A stretch of DNA of 64,000 nt from Hafnia alvei. GTDB lineage: Bacteria > Pseudomonadota > Gammaproteobacteria > Enterobacterales > Enterobacteriaceae. The notes below the pieces were generated by a model. The model saw nothing but the letters and a program-made list of their open reading frames with translations, was not told the DNA's origin and did not search any database. The stretch lies in the NCBI RefSeq assembly GCF_034424155.1, contig NZ_CP139992.1:4664716-4728715 (forward strand). The letters run 5' to 3'. Position 1 is the stretch's first letter. Every line of letters starts with the position of its first letter. Positions 12,262 to 23,166 of this stretch are shown one piece after another. Position numbers and translations under genes: made by a program.

Positions 12262-12422
12262 TCACAACCCGAAGGTGTCTCTTTAATGAACGCGGTTACG
12301 AACCGGTTCAAGACAGCATTCAAGATTGCAAAAAATTGAGAGACTGCTTAATGCAAACTGTGTCAGTGTTTGACCGAAGTCATTCTCACAGTTGCTTAAG
12401 CTTTCAAATTTCAGCTTGTTCC

Positions 12423-12438
12423 AGATTGTTAAAGAGCA
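12423..12438 (-). promoter_or_regulatory. Spacer boxA antitermination element
   Basis: On the minus strand TGCTCTTTAACAATCT, between tRNA-Glu and 23S, is the conserved rrn spacer boxA recognised by NusB/NusE for antitermination. Confidence 0.75.
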
Positions 12439-12524
12439 ATATCTTAAACACGACTCGTTAGAATCATCTTTAAGATTTTTCGTTCATCAGAACGGGTGAT
12501 AATGTCTTTCACTCATTATCGGAA

Positions 12525-12600
12525 TGGCGTCCCCAAGGGGATTCGAACCCCTGTTACAGCCGTGAAAGGGCAGTGTCCTAGGCCTCTAGACGATGGGGAC
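12525..12600 (-). tRNA. gltT: tRNA-Glu (anticodon TTC)
   Basis: 76 nt including an encoded CCA. The acceptor stem GTCCCC pairs with GGGGAC, the anticodon loop is CCTTTCACG with anticodon TTC, and the T-arm reads GGGGTTCGAATCCCC. It lies in the 16S-23S spacer. In E. coli a single tRNA-Glu spacer is found in rrnB, C, E and G, whereas rrnA, D and H carry Ile/Ala. The paralogue letter in the symbol is arbitrary. Confidence 0.97.
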
Positions 12601-12738
12601 ACGAAAATACCGACAAAGCTTTCACTTTCTCGTTTCGTATCATCATGAGTCTTAAAACTCACAACATCAACAGGTGCTCTTGCTCATTAATTTCATCAGA
12701 CAATCTGTGTGGACACTGCACTTAACGCTATCTTTAGG

Positions 12739-14281
<1,543 letters not shown>

Positions 14282-14441
14282 AAAGCTTGATTTGCTTCAA
14301 CAAGTGAAGCGATGCTCGAAAATTAACTTTCGTAATAATTCACTAAATGAATTACTGCTTGGTCACTCTTCAAGACTTTAATATTTTATCGTCCGAGGAC
14401 GTTAGATATTGTCTTGTGAGTGCCCACACAGATTGTCTGAT

Positions 14442-14457
14442 AAATTGTTAAAGAGCG
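14442..14457 (-). promoter_or_regulatory. Leader boxA of the rRNA operon
   Basis: On the minus strand CGCTCTTTAACAATTT lies about 160 nt before 16S, followed by the leader stretch TATCAGACAATCTGTGTGGG. This is the standard rrn antitermination leader. Confidence 0.8.
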
Positions 14458-14497
14458 ACGCCAATCAAACATAAGTCCTCATTGGCGTGGGCTGCGT

Positions 14498-14525
14498 ATA
14501 CTACGCTTTTAGCCCGAAGAGTCAA
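14498..14525 (-). promoter_or_regulatory. rRNA promoter P2
   Basis: The minus strand has TTGACT (14520-14525), 16 bp, then TAGTAT (14498-14503), with a GC-rich discriminator downstream, like E. coli rrn P2. Confidence 0.7.
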
Positions 14526-14615
14526 GCATTTATTTTTCAACAAACTGCATAACTCATTAAATCTTCTTGCTGTCCAAGCGATGTTTGCATCGTTATTCCC
14601 GGTCAGTGGTGGCGC

Positions 14616-14643
14616 ATTATAGGGACTTCTCAGCAGGTGACAA
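14616..14643 (-). promoter_or_regulatory. rRNA promoter P1
   Basis: The minus strand has TTGTCA (14638-14643), a 16-bp spacer, then TATAAT (14616-14621) and the discriminator GCGCCACCACTGAC. This is essentially identical to E. coli rrn P1, the growth-rate- and ppGpp-controlled promoter. AT-rich sequence upstream (about 14645-14700) fits an UP element and Fis sites. It is divergent from yieP. Confidence 0.88.
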
Positions 14644-14806
14644 GTGTTTATTTCATAAAACTTTCTGAATGCATAATATTTCAACATTAAGCTTAAAAAA
14701 CGTAAAATACGCGCCACTTTTAACCGAATAAAGACATTGCGGTTTGCTTTTGTAGGATAAAATAAGAGTGAAACAAAGGTAATTATGCCAGATAGGACCT
14801 AAAGCC

Positions 14807-15499
14807 ATGCAACTCAACGCACAACAACAAGCTGCACAACGCAACCTTTCTTATCTCTTAGCAGAAAAGATCGGTCAGCGTATTCTCTCTGGAGAATATA
14901 AGGCAGGCAGCATCCTGCCGGGGGAGCTCGAGCTTGGAGATATTTATGGTGTCAGCCGTACTGCCGTTCGTGAAGCAGTAAAAATGCTGGCAGCTAAAGG
15001 GATGGTATTGCCTCGCCCAAGAATTGGTACTCGTGTTATGCCAAGTAGTAACTGGAACTTCTTAGATCAGGAGTTATTAACTTGGTGGCTAACCCGTGAG
15101 AATTTCGAGCATGTAAAAGAACACTTTTTAGTTCTACGCCATGCACTAGAACCACAGGCCTGCCTATTAGCGGCGCTCCATGCCTCAAAAGAGCAGAAAG
15201 CTGAACTCAATACATTAATGGAAGAGATGCGCGAATTGAATAACCGCTTTGACCGCGAGCGCTGGATCAAAGTAGACGTTCAATTCCACCAGCTTATCTA
15301 TAAGGCCAGTGCGAATCCTTTCCTAACATCATTCGCCAACCTATTCAGTTCCGTTTACCAAAGCTATTTCCGCGCAATCACCGGTGATGAAGTTATAAAG
15401 CTCAGTCTTCATCAGGCTATTGTTGATGCAATTTTGACTGGAAACAGTATGGATGCATTTATTTCCTGTCAGGCTCTGCTAGGACAAAAACACGACTAA
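14807..15499 (+). CDS. yieP: GntR/FadR-family transcriptional regulator YieP
   Basis: 230 residues, the same length as E. coli YieP. An N-terminal winged helix-turn-helix (about residues 15-75, with [23 protein letters not shown]) is followed by an all-helical FCD effector domain (about 100-225). It lies directly upstream of hsrA (11-bp gap, probable operon) and divergent from the rRNA operon, the same neighbourhood as E. coli rrnC. The ligand is not evident from sequence. Confidence 0.92.
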   Translation: MQLNAQQQAAQRNLSYLLAEKIGQRILSGEYKAGSILPGELELGDIYGVSRTAVREAVKMLAAKGMVLPRPRIGTRVMPSSNWNFLDQELLTWWLTRENFEHVKEHFLVLRHALEPQACLLAALHASKEQKAELNTLMEEMRELNNRFDRERWIKVDVQFHQLIYKASANPFLTSFANLFSSVYQSYFRAITGDEVIKLSLHQAIVDAILTGNSMDAFISCQALLGQKHD

Positions 15500-15510
15500 A
15501 CGGTATACCT

Positions 15511-16950
15511 ATGACAAAAACTGCCCGTAGTATGGCTGGCTTACCTTGGATTGCCGCCATGGCTTTTTTCATGCAAGCCTTAGACGCAACCATTCTGAAT
15601 ACAGCTATTCCCTCTATTGCGCGTAGTTTGGATCGCTCCCCGCTGGCCATGCAATCTGCCATTATCAGCTATACGCTGACGGTTGCGATGTTAATCCCCG
15701 TCAGCGGGTGGGTTGCAGATAGATTTGGTACCCGCAAAGTGTTTATCTTCGCGGTTTCTCTGTTCTCACTGGGTTCTCTCTCCTGTGCATTGTCAGGCTC
15801 CCTGACGATGCTAGTCTGCTCACGCGTGCTTCAAGGCATTGGCGGCGCAATGATGATGCCGGTTGCGCGATTAGCACTACTGCGTGCCTACCCTCGCAGT
15901 GAATTATTGCCGGTCTTAAACTTTGTCACGATGCCAGGGCTGATCGGGCCGGTAGTCGGACCTATGCTCGGCGGTTGGCTAGTCACGGTGGCAACTTGGC
16001 ATTGGATATTCCTAATCAATATTCCTATCGGTGTTGCAGGTATTTTTTACGCCCGCCGCTATATGCCTGATTTCAAGACCCCAACCCGACGCTTCGACTA
16101 TATTGGCTTCTTAATTTTTGGGGTAAGTCTGGTTTGTCTTTCTACCGGTATGGAGCTTTTTGGCGAGAACGTGCTGCCAGTTATCTATGCGTGGCTGATT
16201 CTATTCGCTGGTGTTGCGCTTCTATTTACCTATGTTCTGCATGCTCGTCGCCATCCGCAGCCGCTAATTGATTTACCGCTCTTCAAAACGCGGACATTCT
16301 CCATCGGTATCGTAGGTAACGTAGCTTCCCGATTGGGTACGGGATGTATCCCGTTCTTAATGCCATTAATGTTGCAGGTCGGTTTTGGATACTCAGCCAT
16401 TATTGCTGGCTGCATGATGGCGCCAACCGCGATAGGTTCGATCATTGCTAAGTCAACCGTAACCGGCGTATTACGCCGATTTGGCTATCGTAAAACGTTG
16501 GTCTGCGTAACGATGATTATTGGGGTGATGATTGCGCAGTTTTCACTGCAAGATCCTGACATGCCGTTATGGATGCTAGTTTTGCCGTTATTCTTGCTAG
16601 GGATGGTGATGTCGACGCAGTTCACATCGATGAACACCATTTCGCTGGGCGATTTAACGGATAAAAACGCCAGCGCGGGGAATAGTGTTCTCGCGGTAAC
16701 CCAGCAACTATCTATTAGCTTTGGGGTCGCAGTCAGCGCTGCCGTGTTGAGATTCTATGACTCCCTGTCATTTGGCTCACTAGTCGATCACTTCCACTAC
16801 ACCTTTATTACTATGGGCGTAGTCACCATTTTCTCTGCGTTGATCTTCTTAATGTTGCGCCCTACCGATGGCGATTCCCTTATCAAAGGGCGTAAAGCGC
16901 AGCTGCGTAGAAAAAGTCGTGGGGCTAAATCTGCCCAACAGAATCCCTAA
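15511..16950 (+). CDS. hsrA: MFS transporter HsrA (YieO), DHA2 drug:H+ antiporter type
   Basis: 479-residue integral membrane protein with about 14 predicted membrane segments, starting with the conserved [20 protein letters not shown] segment. Motif A appears as [13 protein letters not shown] near residue 75, and a motif-C-like [15 protein letters not shown] follows. This fits the 14-TMS EmrB/QacA-like subfamily. Probably transcribed with yieP. Its last 26 bp overlap the 3' end of convergent rbsR. The substrate is unknown. Confidence 0.92.
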   Translation: MTKTARSMAGLPWIAAMAFFMQALDATILNTAIPSIARSLDRSPLAMQSAIISYTLTVAMLIPVSGWVADRFGTRKVFIFAVSLFSLGSLSCALSGSLTMLVCSRVLQGIGGAMMMPVARLALLRAYPRSELLPVLNFVTMPGLIGPVVGPMLGGWLVTVATWHWIFLINIPIGVAGIFYARRYMPDFKTPTRRFDYIGFLIFGVSLVCLSTGMELFGENVLPVIYAWLILFAGVALLFTYVLHARRHPQPLIDLPLFKTRTFSIGIVGNVASRLGTGCIPFLMPLMLQVGFGYSAIIAGCMMAPTAIGSIIAKSTVTGVLRRFGYRKTLVCVTMIIGVMIAQFSLQDPDMPLWMLVLPLFLLGMVMSTQFTSMNTISLGDLTDKNASAGNSVLAVTQQLSISFGVAVSAAVLRFYDSLSFGSLVDHFHYTFITMGVVTIFSALIFLMLRPTDGDSLIKGRKAQLRRKSRGAKSAQQNP

Positions 16951-17926
16951 CCATTAACTCTGGTGTTAAAACCAGAGTTTGCGGTTCGAGATCAAGATTC
17001 ATAAGGCGATGTAAAAGCGTATCGACTGCCAATTCACCCAGCTCATCTTTGGGCTGGTGAATGGTGGTTAACGGCGGAGAAAGATATTGCGACATTTCGA
17101 TATCGTCGTAGCCGACCACAGCCACATCGCAACCAACCTTAAGCCCTGCTCGGTACAACGCCTGATAGACCCCAACCGCCATAGCATCATTCCCCGTGAA
17201 AACAGCATGCGGCGGTTCTGGTAGAGCAAGCAGCTGATTCATGGCATCAACACCGCCAGAAAATTCAAAATCACCAAATATTACGTATTCATCAGGGATC
17301 GCAATGCCTGCCTGCTGCATTTCATAACGGTAGCCTTCCAAACGCTCCCAAGCCGGCGTTTTATCTTTTGGCCCCGCAATACAGGCAATCTTGGTATAGC
17401 CTCTATCTAACAGATGACGTGTCGCAATTTTCCCGCCGAGAAACGAGTTGTCTTGAATAACATCATTCGGACCATCAAAGACGGCCCAGTCCATCATCAC
17501 AGTGGGAAGCGATGGATATCGGCTAAGCATTTCGCGCGCAGGACGATAGCTTTCGGTGCACATCATCAATAGCCCATCAACTCGCTTTTGTAGCAGAGTT
17601 TCAAGGCTCTGATTCATACGAGCTAAATCGCCTTCGGTATTACATAAAATCAAACTATAGCCGCGCTCGTAACAGCTGCGCTCAACGCCGCGTACCACTT
17701 CAGCGAAGAAGGGGTTGTTACTGGTTGTCACCAGCATGCCGATGGTTCGAGTTTGATTTAGCTTTAAACTGCGTGCCAATGCTGAAGGGGCGTAGTTAAG
17801 CTCTTGTACCGCAGACAACACTTTGTCACGCACGCTGTCGCTGACAAAGCGGTTGTTATTGATGACATGAGAAACTGTTGAGGTTGATACGCCCGCTAAG
17901 CGGGCGACGTCTTTCATGGTGGTCAC
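16925..17926 (-). CDS. rbsR: Ribose operon repressor RbsR (LacI family)
   Basis: 333 residues. The N-terminal LacI helix-turn-helix reads [20 protein letters not shown] (about residues 3-22), followed by the hinge [11 protein letters not shown] and a periplasmic-binding-protein-like ribose-sensing core. It represses the rbs operon, lifted by ribose, and in E. coli also affects purine genes. It is the last gene of rbsDACBKR, 27 bp after rbsK. The CGAAACGTTTCG operators before rbsD are its expected targets. The 3' end overlaps hsrA by 26 bp. Confidence 0.96.
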   Translation of the reverse strand: MTTMKDVARLAGVSTSTVSHVINNNRFVSDSVRDKVLSAVQELNYAPSALARSLKLNQTRTIGMLVTTSNNPFFAEVVRGVERSCYERGYSLILCNTEGDLARMNQSLETLLQKRVDGLLMMCTESYRPAREMLSRYPSLPTVMMDWAVFDGPNDVIQDNSFLGGKIATRHLLDRGYTKIACIAGPKDKTPAWERLEGYRYEMQQAGIAIPDEYVIFGDFEFSGGVDAMNQLLALPEPPHAVFTGNDAMAVGVYQALYRAGLKVGCDVAVVGYDDIEMSQYLSPPLTTIHQPKDELGELAVDTLLHRLMNLDLEPQTLVLTPELMVRDSVGQI

Positions 17927-17953
17927 TCAGAGCTACTCCTAATACTGCGACTC

Positions 17954-18886
17954 TTAGTGTGACTGGAGAAAAGAATCGATCTCTTTGCGCCAAGGAACGG
18001 AAGGTTGAGCGCCTTCACGCGTCACGGCGATGGCGGCGGCGGCATGAGCAAAACGCACCGCGGCGTTAATTTCAGTGCCTTCCAGCAACGCTGTTACTAA
18101 AGCACCGTTAAATGTATCGCCCGCAGCGATAGTATCAACGGCTTTTACTTTAAACCCTGGAATCGTTTTACCTTGTTGATTTTGGCTCAGCCATACGCCT
18201 CGGCTTCCCAAGGTAATCAACACGGTTTTTATCCCTTTTTGATGCAGAACTTCAGCAGCCCGCTGAGCACTCGCATCGTCTTTAATTGTAATACCCGTTA
18301 GCTTTTCAGCTTCTGTCTCATTGGGCGTGATGACGTCAATATTAGCGAGTAAGTCATCAGGCAGTTCGCGAGCCGGTGCCGGATTCAAAATAACCTGAGT
18401 ATTATGCTTACGTGCTAACTGAGCCGCAGCCATAACCGTTTCTAGCGGCGACTCTAGCTGCATGAGCAATGCATCGGCATCTTCAATCAACTTTTGATGC
18501 TTAGATAAGTAATCAGGTGTTACCGCGGCGTTAGCGCCCGCGCTAATCCCAATCACGTTCTCTCCTTCCTGATTAACAAAAATCAGTGCGACGCCGGTGG
18601 TTTCACCGTCAATAGCTTCGATGGCTTGAGTATTGATACTATCGCTAGAGAGTTGCTGGCGAATACGTTCACCGATGTCATCCTGACCGACGCACGCAAT
18701 AAAGGAAATATCGGCACCGCTACGACCGGCAGCTACCGCTTGGTTAGCGCCTTTACCACCAAAAGCCACTTTATACTGCTGACCTAAAACGGTTTCTCCC
18801 GGACGCGGGAAATGCTCGATATTTAGGATATGATCAGCATTAATACTGCCCAATACCACCAGTTTGCCTTTTTGCATCTTGCTCAA
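17954..18886 (-). CDS. rbsK: Ribokinase
   Basis: 310-residue PfkB-family sugar kinase converting ribose and ATP to ribose-5-phosphate for the pentose pathway and nucleotide synthesis. The N-terminal signature GSINADHIL and GGKGANQAVAAGRSGA bind ribose. The C-terminal DTIAAGDTFNGALV holds the catalytic Asp and the anion hole. Length matches E. coli (309). It sits between rbsB and rbsR. Confidence 0.97.
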   Translation of the reverse strand: MSKMQKGKLVVLGSINADHILNIEHFPRPGETVLGQQYKVAFGGKGANQAVAAGRSGADISFIACVGQDDIGERIRQQLSSDSINTQAIEAIDGETTGVALIFVNQEGENVIGISAGANAAVTPDYLSKHQKLIEDADALLMQLESPLETVMAAAQLARKHNTQVILNPAPARELPDDLLANIDVITPNETEAEKLTGITIKDDASAQRAAEVLHQKGIKTVLITLGSRGVWLSQNQQGKTIPGFKVKAVDTIAAGDTFNGALVTALLEGTEINAAVRFAHAAAAIAVTREGAQPSVPWRKEIDSFLQSH

Positions 18887-18950
18887 TCCCTTAAATGTAC
18901 GCCACCACAGGGAACCTGCAGCGGCGCGATTGTATTACTAGGTAACGGTA

Positions 18951-19838
18951 TTACTCAGTAACCAGTTTCAGCTCAACAGGAATATTGGCTGGCACTTTTT
19001 CGCCTTTCAATACTTTATCTGCTGTTTCTACGCCAATCACGCCAATTTGCTCAGGCTGTTGAGCAACAGTTGCGCCCAGTTTGCCGCGCTGAACCGCTTT
19101 CACACCGTCTGCGGTGCCGTCAAAACCAACCACCAGCACATCAGCTTTACCCGCAGTTTGCAACGCACGCAGTGCGCCTAAAGCCATTTCATCGTTCTGT
19201 GCAAACACCGCTTGTACCTGTGGATGTGCCGTTAGCAGGTTCTGCATAACGTTCAAGCCCTTGGTACGGTCAAAGTCAGCAGGCTGGCTGGCCAGCATAT
19301 TGAATTTGTGTTCTTCCTGCGCTTGCTTGAAACCTTCGCCACGTTCACGCGCGGCTGACGTTCCCGCAATACCTTCTAACTGAATAACTTTGGCATTATC
19401 GCCCAATTTCTTGGCGATAAACTCACCCGCGGCCTTACCACCCGCAGCGTTATCAGAAGCGATATGGCTTACCACAACGCCTTTATTCGCCGCACGGTCC
19501 AAAGTAATAACCGGAATTTTGGCCTGATTAGCCATCAGAATCGCATTACCTACCGCATCAGAGTCGGTTGGGTTAATCAGCATCAGTTTGGTGCCACGTA
19601 CGGTTAAATCCTGTACGTTAGCCAGCTCTTTCGCTGGGTTATTCTGAGAATCCAAAATCACCAGCTTGTAGCCTAATTTATCGGCTTCTTTCTGCGCACC
19701 GTCTTTCATGGAAACAAAGAACGGGTTATTCAGCGTGGATACCACCAGCGCGATAGTGTCTTGCGCCATCGCATTTGCGCTCAGAGTTGCACTTAAAGCC
19801 GCAGCGGAGATCAGTGTTGCCAGTTTTTTCATATTCAT
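18951..19838 (-). CDS. rbsB: Periplasmic D-ribose-binding protein
   Basis: 295 residues. The signal peptide is about residues 1-25 ([13 protein letters not shown]... ANAMA-QDT). The type I periplasmic-binding-protein fold follows, with NNPFF near the N-terminus and the hinge and ligand residues of RbsB. It captures ribose and delivers it to RbsC/RbsA; in E. coli it also signals to the Trg chemoreceptor. Located between rbsC (24 bp) and rbsK. Confidence 0.97.
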   Translation of the reverse strand: MNMKKLATLISAAALSATLSANAMAQDTIALVVSTLNNPFFVSMKDGAQKEADKLGYKLVILDSQNNPAKELANVQDLTVRGTKLMLINPTDSDAVGNAILMANQAKIPVITLDRAANKGVVVSHIASDNAAGGKAAGEFIAKKLGDNAKVIQLEGIAGTSAARERGEGFKQAQEEHKFNMLASQPADFDRTKGLNVMQNLLTAHPQVQAVFAQNDEMALGALRALQTAGKADVLVVGFDGTADGVKAVQRGKLGATVAQQPEQIGVIGVETADKVLKGEKVPANIPVELKLVTE

Positions 19839-19862
19839 TATCGTCGTTTCCTGTAGGGGAGA

Positions 19863-20843
19863 TTATTTGTTGCTTTTGTTGTCTACCAGAACCGCCAGCA
19901 AGATAACCACTGCTTTAACGATCATTTGGTAGTAAGACGAAACACCCAGTAAGTTCAGACCATTATTCAGGAAACCTAAGATCAATGCGCCGATCAATGT
20001 CCCCATAATGCGGCCTTTACCACCCGCTAAACTGGTTCCTCCCAGTACAACGGCGGCAATAGCATCTAACTCATAGCCTGTACCCGCCGTTGGCTGTGCT
20101 GAGGAAAGACGAGCAACCTCGATAACACCGGCCAGAGCAGAGAGCAAACCACACAGCGAATAAACAATAATTTTTACACGGTCAACGCTAATACCTGACA
20201 GGCGGGTTGCCGACTCATTACCACCCAACGCATAGATATAGCGGCCAAGGCGCGTGTGATGCAGCATGTACCATGCTAGAGCGAACACAATCACCATCAA
20301 CCAGATTGGGGTTGGGATCCCTAGAGGGCGGCCAATACCGAACCAACCAAACAGATCTGCCGCGTCCGAGAAGCCGGTGTTTATTGGGCTTCCGTTGGTA
20401 TAGACCATGGTCACACCGCGCAACAACAGCATCATCACCAGCGTTGCGATAAAGGCCTGCACTTTGCCTTTGGCGACAATAACCCCCGTACATCCACCGA
20501 TAGCGGCGCCGAGTGCCAGAGCAGCAAATACGGCAACAAAGGCGTTAACCTCAAGCCCAACAATAGAAGCGGCAACGGCACCGGTGATCGCTAGCAACGA
20601 TCCGACGGATAAATCAATGCCCGATGTTAGGATCACCAGCGTCATCCCCACCGCCATAATGGCGTTGACCGATGTTTGCTGCAAAATGTTGAAGAGGTTA
20701 TTGAGCGTAAAGAAATTAGGGCTCATTGAGGATACAACCGCAATCAGCACCAGCAGGGCGATCAGCGACTTTTGCTCCAGCAATAATGTTTTTAACTGAT
20801 CTTTACTAAACCCACCTTGCTTCTGGGTTGTCTGGGTGTTCAT
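19863..20843 (-). CDS. rbsC: Ribose ABC transporter permease
   Basis: 326-residue inner-membrane permease (E. coli 321) with many hydrophobic segments and the family motif GIDLSVGSLLAITGAVAA. The C-terminal AIAAVVLGGTSLAGGKGR is the characteristic carbohydrate-ABC permease loop contacting the ATPase. It works as a dimer with RbsA and receives ribose from RbsB. It starts 6 bp after rbsA, so translation is likely coupled. Confidence 0.97.
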   Translation of the reverse strand: MNTQTTQKQGGFSKDQLKTLLLEQKSLIALLVLIAVVSSMSPNFFTLNNLFNILQQTSVNAIMAVGMTLVILTSGIDLSVGSLLAITGAVAASIVGLEVNAFVAVFAALALGAAIGGCTGVIVAKGKVQAFIATLVMMLLLRGVTMVYTNGSPINTGFSDAADLFGWFGIGRPLGIPTPIWLMVIVFALAWYMLHHTRLGRYIYALGGNESATRLSGISVDRVKIIVYSLCGLLSALAGVIEVARLSSAQPTAGTGYELDAIAAVVLGGTSLAGGKGRIMGTLIGALILGFLNNGLNLLGVSSYYQMIVKAVVILLAVLVDNKSNK

Positions 20844-20849
20844 CTGCGA

Positions 20850-22355
20850 TTACTCCTGCTTCACGCCGTATTGCTTGCCAACGGCGGCTGCCATCAGCAC
20901 TTCTTGGGTTGCCTGTTCAATTGGGAATTCCCCACTGAGGTGGCCATCATGCATCACCAGAATACGGTCACTCATACCAAGTACTTCTGGCATTTCAGAG
21001 GAGACCAAAATGATGCTTAGCCCTTCTTGCTTGAACTGGTTAATAAGTTGGTAAATCTCTTTTTTAGCCCCGACATCGACGCCACGCGTTGGCTCATCAA
21101 GAATCAGCACTTTCGGACGCGTCATCAGCCCGCGGGCTATCGCCACTTTTTGCTGATTACCGCCGGAGAGCAAACCAATCGGTTGATCCATCGACGGTGT
21201 TTTCACATTAAACAGGCGCATAAAATCGCTTACGGCTTCCTGTTCTTCAGCATGCTTTAGAGAACCATTCGCTCGGCTGAAATAGCGCAATGCGGTAAGA
21301 GACATATTCTCTTTCACCGACATTCCCAACACTAAACCATCACGTTTACGGTCTTCAGAAATATAAACAATGCCGTTTGCCAAACCATCCTGCGGTGAGT
21401 GTGTAACCACCTCACGCCCATCCAGCGTGACAAAACCCTGTTTGCGCGGTAACGCACCGTACAGAATTTTCATTAATTCGGTACGCCCTGCGCCCATCAG
21501 GCCAGAAACACCGAGAATCTCGCCGCGATACAGATCGAAACTGACGTTTTCAACGCCAGGCCCATACAAGCCTTTTACCTGCAAACGTAATTCACCACGT
21601 GGCTGATTCAAACGCGGGTACTGTTCTTCCAATTTGCGGCCAACCATCATCTCAATCAGTGAATCTTCTTGCAGCTCACTAACCGGGCGTTCAGCAATGA
21701 ACTGACCGTCACGGAAAATCGTGACGTCATCGCAAATTTCAAAGATTTCTTTTAGACGATGGGAGATATAAACAATGCCACGACCTTCGGCCTTCAGTTC
21801 CCGAATCACTTTAAACAGGGACTCGGTTTCGGTGTCTGTCAGCGCATCGGTAGGCTCGTCCATGATGATAACTTTGGATTCGAAGCTCAGCACCTTAGCA
21901 ATTTCGACCATTTGCTGATCGCCAATGGATAAATCGCCCACCAGCCGATGGCTGCTGTAGCTGATATTGAGGCGAGCCAGCAATTTGTCCGCTTCGGCAT
22001 ACATTTTTTTCCAATCAATACAGCCCAAGCGATTCACAAACTCACGACCTAAGAAAATATTCTCGGCAATGGTGAGTTGTGGAATGAGGTTGAGCTCTTG
22101 ATGGATGATGCCGATACCCGCTTCCTGAGAAGATTTAGGGCCGTTAAATGTGACTTCTTTTCCGAGGAAGTTTTGGGTGCCCGCATCTTTTTGATAGATA
22201 CCGGTAAGAACCTTCATCATGGTGGACTTACCCGCGCCGTTTTCCCCCACTAACGCCATGACACGTCCGGGGTAAACATTTAGCGCAGCACCAGATAGAG
22301 CTTTAACGCCGGGAAAGCTTTTATCAATGCCTTTTAAAGCTAATAACGGTTGCAT
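20850..22355 (-). CDS. rbsA: Ribose ABC transporter ATP-binding protein
   Basis: 501 residues, two ABC domains in tandem. The first Walker A is GENGAGKS at 37-44, with its Walker B in [13 protein letters not shown]. The second half holds the signature LSGGNQQK and Walker [15 protein letters not shown]. As in sugar-importer fusions, the second half has a degenerate Walker A region ([10 protein letters not shown]). It energises RbsC. Downstream of rbsD by 7 bp. Confidence 0.97.
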   Translation of the reverse strand: MQPLLALKGIDKSFPGVKALSGAALNVYPGRVMALVGENGAGKSTMMKVLTGIYQKDAGTQNFLGKEVTFNGPKSSQEAGIGIIHQELNLIPQLTIAENIFLGREFVNRLGCIDWKKMYAEADKLLARLNISYSSHRLVGDLSIGDQQMVEIAKVLSFESKVIIMDEPTDALTDTETESLFKVIRELKAEGRGIVYISHRLKEIFEICDDVTIFRDGQFIAERPVSELQEDSLIEMMVGRKLEEQYPRLNQPRGELRLQVKGLYGPGVENVSFDLYRGEILGVSGLMGAGRTELMKILYGALPRKQGFVTLDGREVVTHSPQDGLANGIVYISEDRKRDGLVLGMSVKENMSLTALRYFSRANGSLKHAEEQEAVSDFMRLFNVKTPSMDQPIGLLSGGNQQKVAIARGLMTRPKVLILDEPTRGVDVGAKKEIYQLINQFKQEGLSIILVSSEMPEVLGMSDRILVMHDGHLSGEFPIEQATQEVLMAAAVGKQYGVKQE

Positions 22356-22362
22356 AGCGGCC

Positions 22363-22782
22363 TCAGAAGGTTACGCCAGAATAAAGCAGCACATTCGCAT
22401 ACGGAGAACACTCTCCGCTGCGAATCACTGCCTTACTGGTAGAGCTCAGCACTTTAAATTGCTCATGGCTGACATACTCCACCGTGATGGTATTTCCCTG
22501 GTGTTGTTCTAGTTGTTTCAAATTAGCTAATAACTGCTGATGGATTTCGGCGTTTTTGCCCGGCATCTCTTGCGCAATAACCGCTTTTTCAACCTGCATT
22601 TCTTGTGTAATCACACCCACAACCTGAAGAAAACTAGGAACACCGTGGGTTAACGCCAAATCGATACGTTGAGTTGAATCAGGGATCGGAAGCCCTGCAT
22701 CACCCACCACAATGGCGTCGGTATGACCTAAACGAGAGATGAGATAAGAAATCTCGGAATTGAGTAAGGTGCCTTTTTTCAT
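22363..22782 (-). CDS. rbsD: D-ribose pyranase
   Basis: 139 residues from the ATG at 22782, equal to E. coli RbsD, with GGAG 6 bp upstream. An in-frame ATG 12 bp earlier overlaps the Shine-Dalgarno sequence and is unlikely. It catalyses interconversion of beta-pyran and furan ribose, so that RbsK receives the furanose. His in [11 protein letters not shown] and the C-terminal [12 protein letters not shown] belong to the active-site region. First gene of the rbs operon. Confidence 0.95.
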   Translation of the reverse strand: MKKGTLLNSEISYLISRLGHTDAIVVGDAGLPIPDSTQRIDLALTHGVPSFLQVVGVITQEMQVEKAVIAQEMPGKNAEIHQQLLANLKQLEQHQGNTITVEYVSHEQFKVLSSTSKAVIRSGECSPYANVLLYSGVTF

Positions 22783-22795
22783 TTTCTGCTCCATC

Positions 22796-22846
22796 AGCGA
22801 AACGTTTCGCTTGTAAGAATTCTAGGTGCTAATGAATGACTGGCAA
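22796..22846 (-). promoter_or_regulatory. rbs operon promoter and RbsR operator
   Basis: On the minus strand -35 TTGCCA (22841-22846), 16 bp, and -10 TAGAAT (22819-22824) predict a start near 22812. The perfect 16-bp palindrome AGCGAAACGTTTCGCT (22796-22811) covers about +2 to +17, an ideal repressor position, and matches the E. coli rbs operator. Confidence 0.8.
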
Positions 22847-22864
22847 CTACTAAAGTTGAGATTT

Positions 22865-22904
22865 GTGATCGCTATCGAAACGTTTCGATAGCAGAAGCGT
22901 TTCA
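22865..22904 (-). promoter_or_regulatory. Second LacI-type operator with overlapping CRP-like site upstream of rbs
   Basis: A perfect 22-bp palindrome (22871-22892; core ATCGAAACGTTTCGAT) repeats the operator core about 78 bp upstream of the first. A weaker AGAAGCGTTTCA (22893-22904) adjoins it. TGTGATCGCTATCGAA (22865-22880), a CRP-like site with one good half, is centred near -60 and overlaps the palindrome, suggesting competition or looping. Binding proteins are inferred. Confidence 0.55.
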
Positions 22905-22971
22905 GCGGATATAAGCATCTAGGCGAGGCTGAAGCTGCTTATTATTTTCAGCGTTTAAGTCTTGGTAGGGA

Positions 22972-23158
22972 GAGCCGACGAGACAAGGAAGTCTCGTCGG
23001 CGTTTGGGAGCGCAGGGATGCGCATCCCAAACCTTGCGGAAATACCATCTCGGAAAAAAGCGCGAGGATACAAGGGGCGCACGCTGGCGCCCCTGCCCGT
23101 ACGCCAACACAAATGCCGCGAGGGTATGTGCTATTAATAGGCGTACGGAACCTTTCAC
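22972..23158 (+). repeat. Modular palindromic repeat element, copy A
   Basis: A chain of hairpins in the rbsD-kup gap: GCCGACGAGAC-AAGGAA-GTCTCGTCGGC (22974-23001), TTTGGGAGCGC-AGGGAT-GCGCATCCCAAA (23003-23031), GGGGCGC/GCGCCCC (23074-23093) and CCGTACGCC/GGCGTACGG (23097-23148). It ends in GGCGTACGGAACCTTTCAC, a 19-nt motif shared with the two copies after phoU. Open frames here follow the palindromes and are not credible genes. Confidence 0.65.
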
Positions 23159-23166
23159 CAATCGAT

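Noticed and set aside
20218..20799. Frames opposite rbsC
   Set aside because: Shadows of a conserved membrane-protein gene on the other strand.
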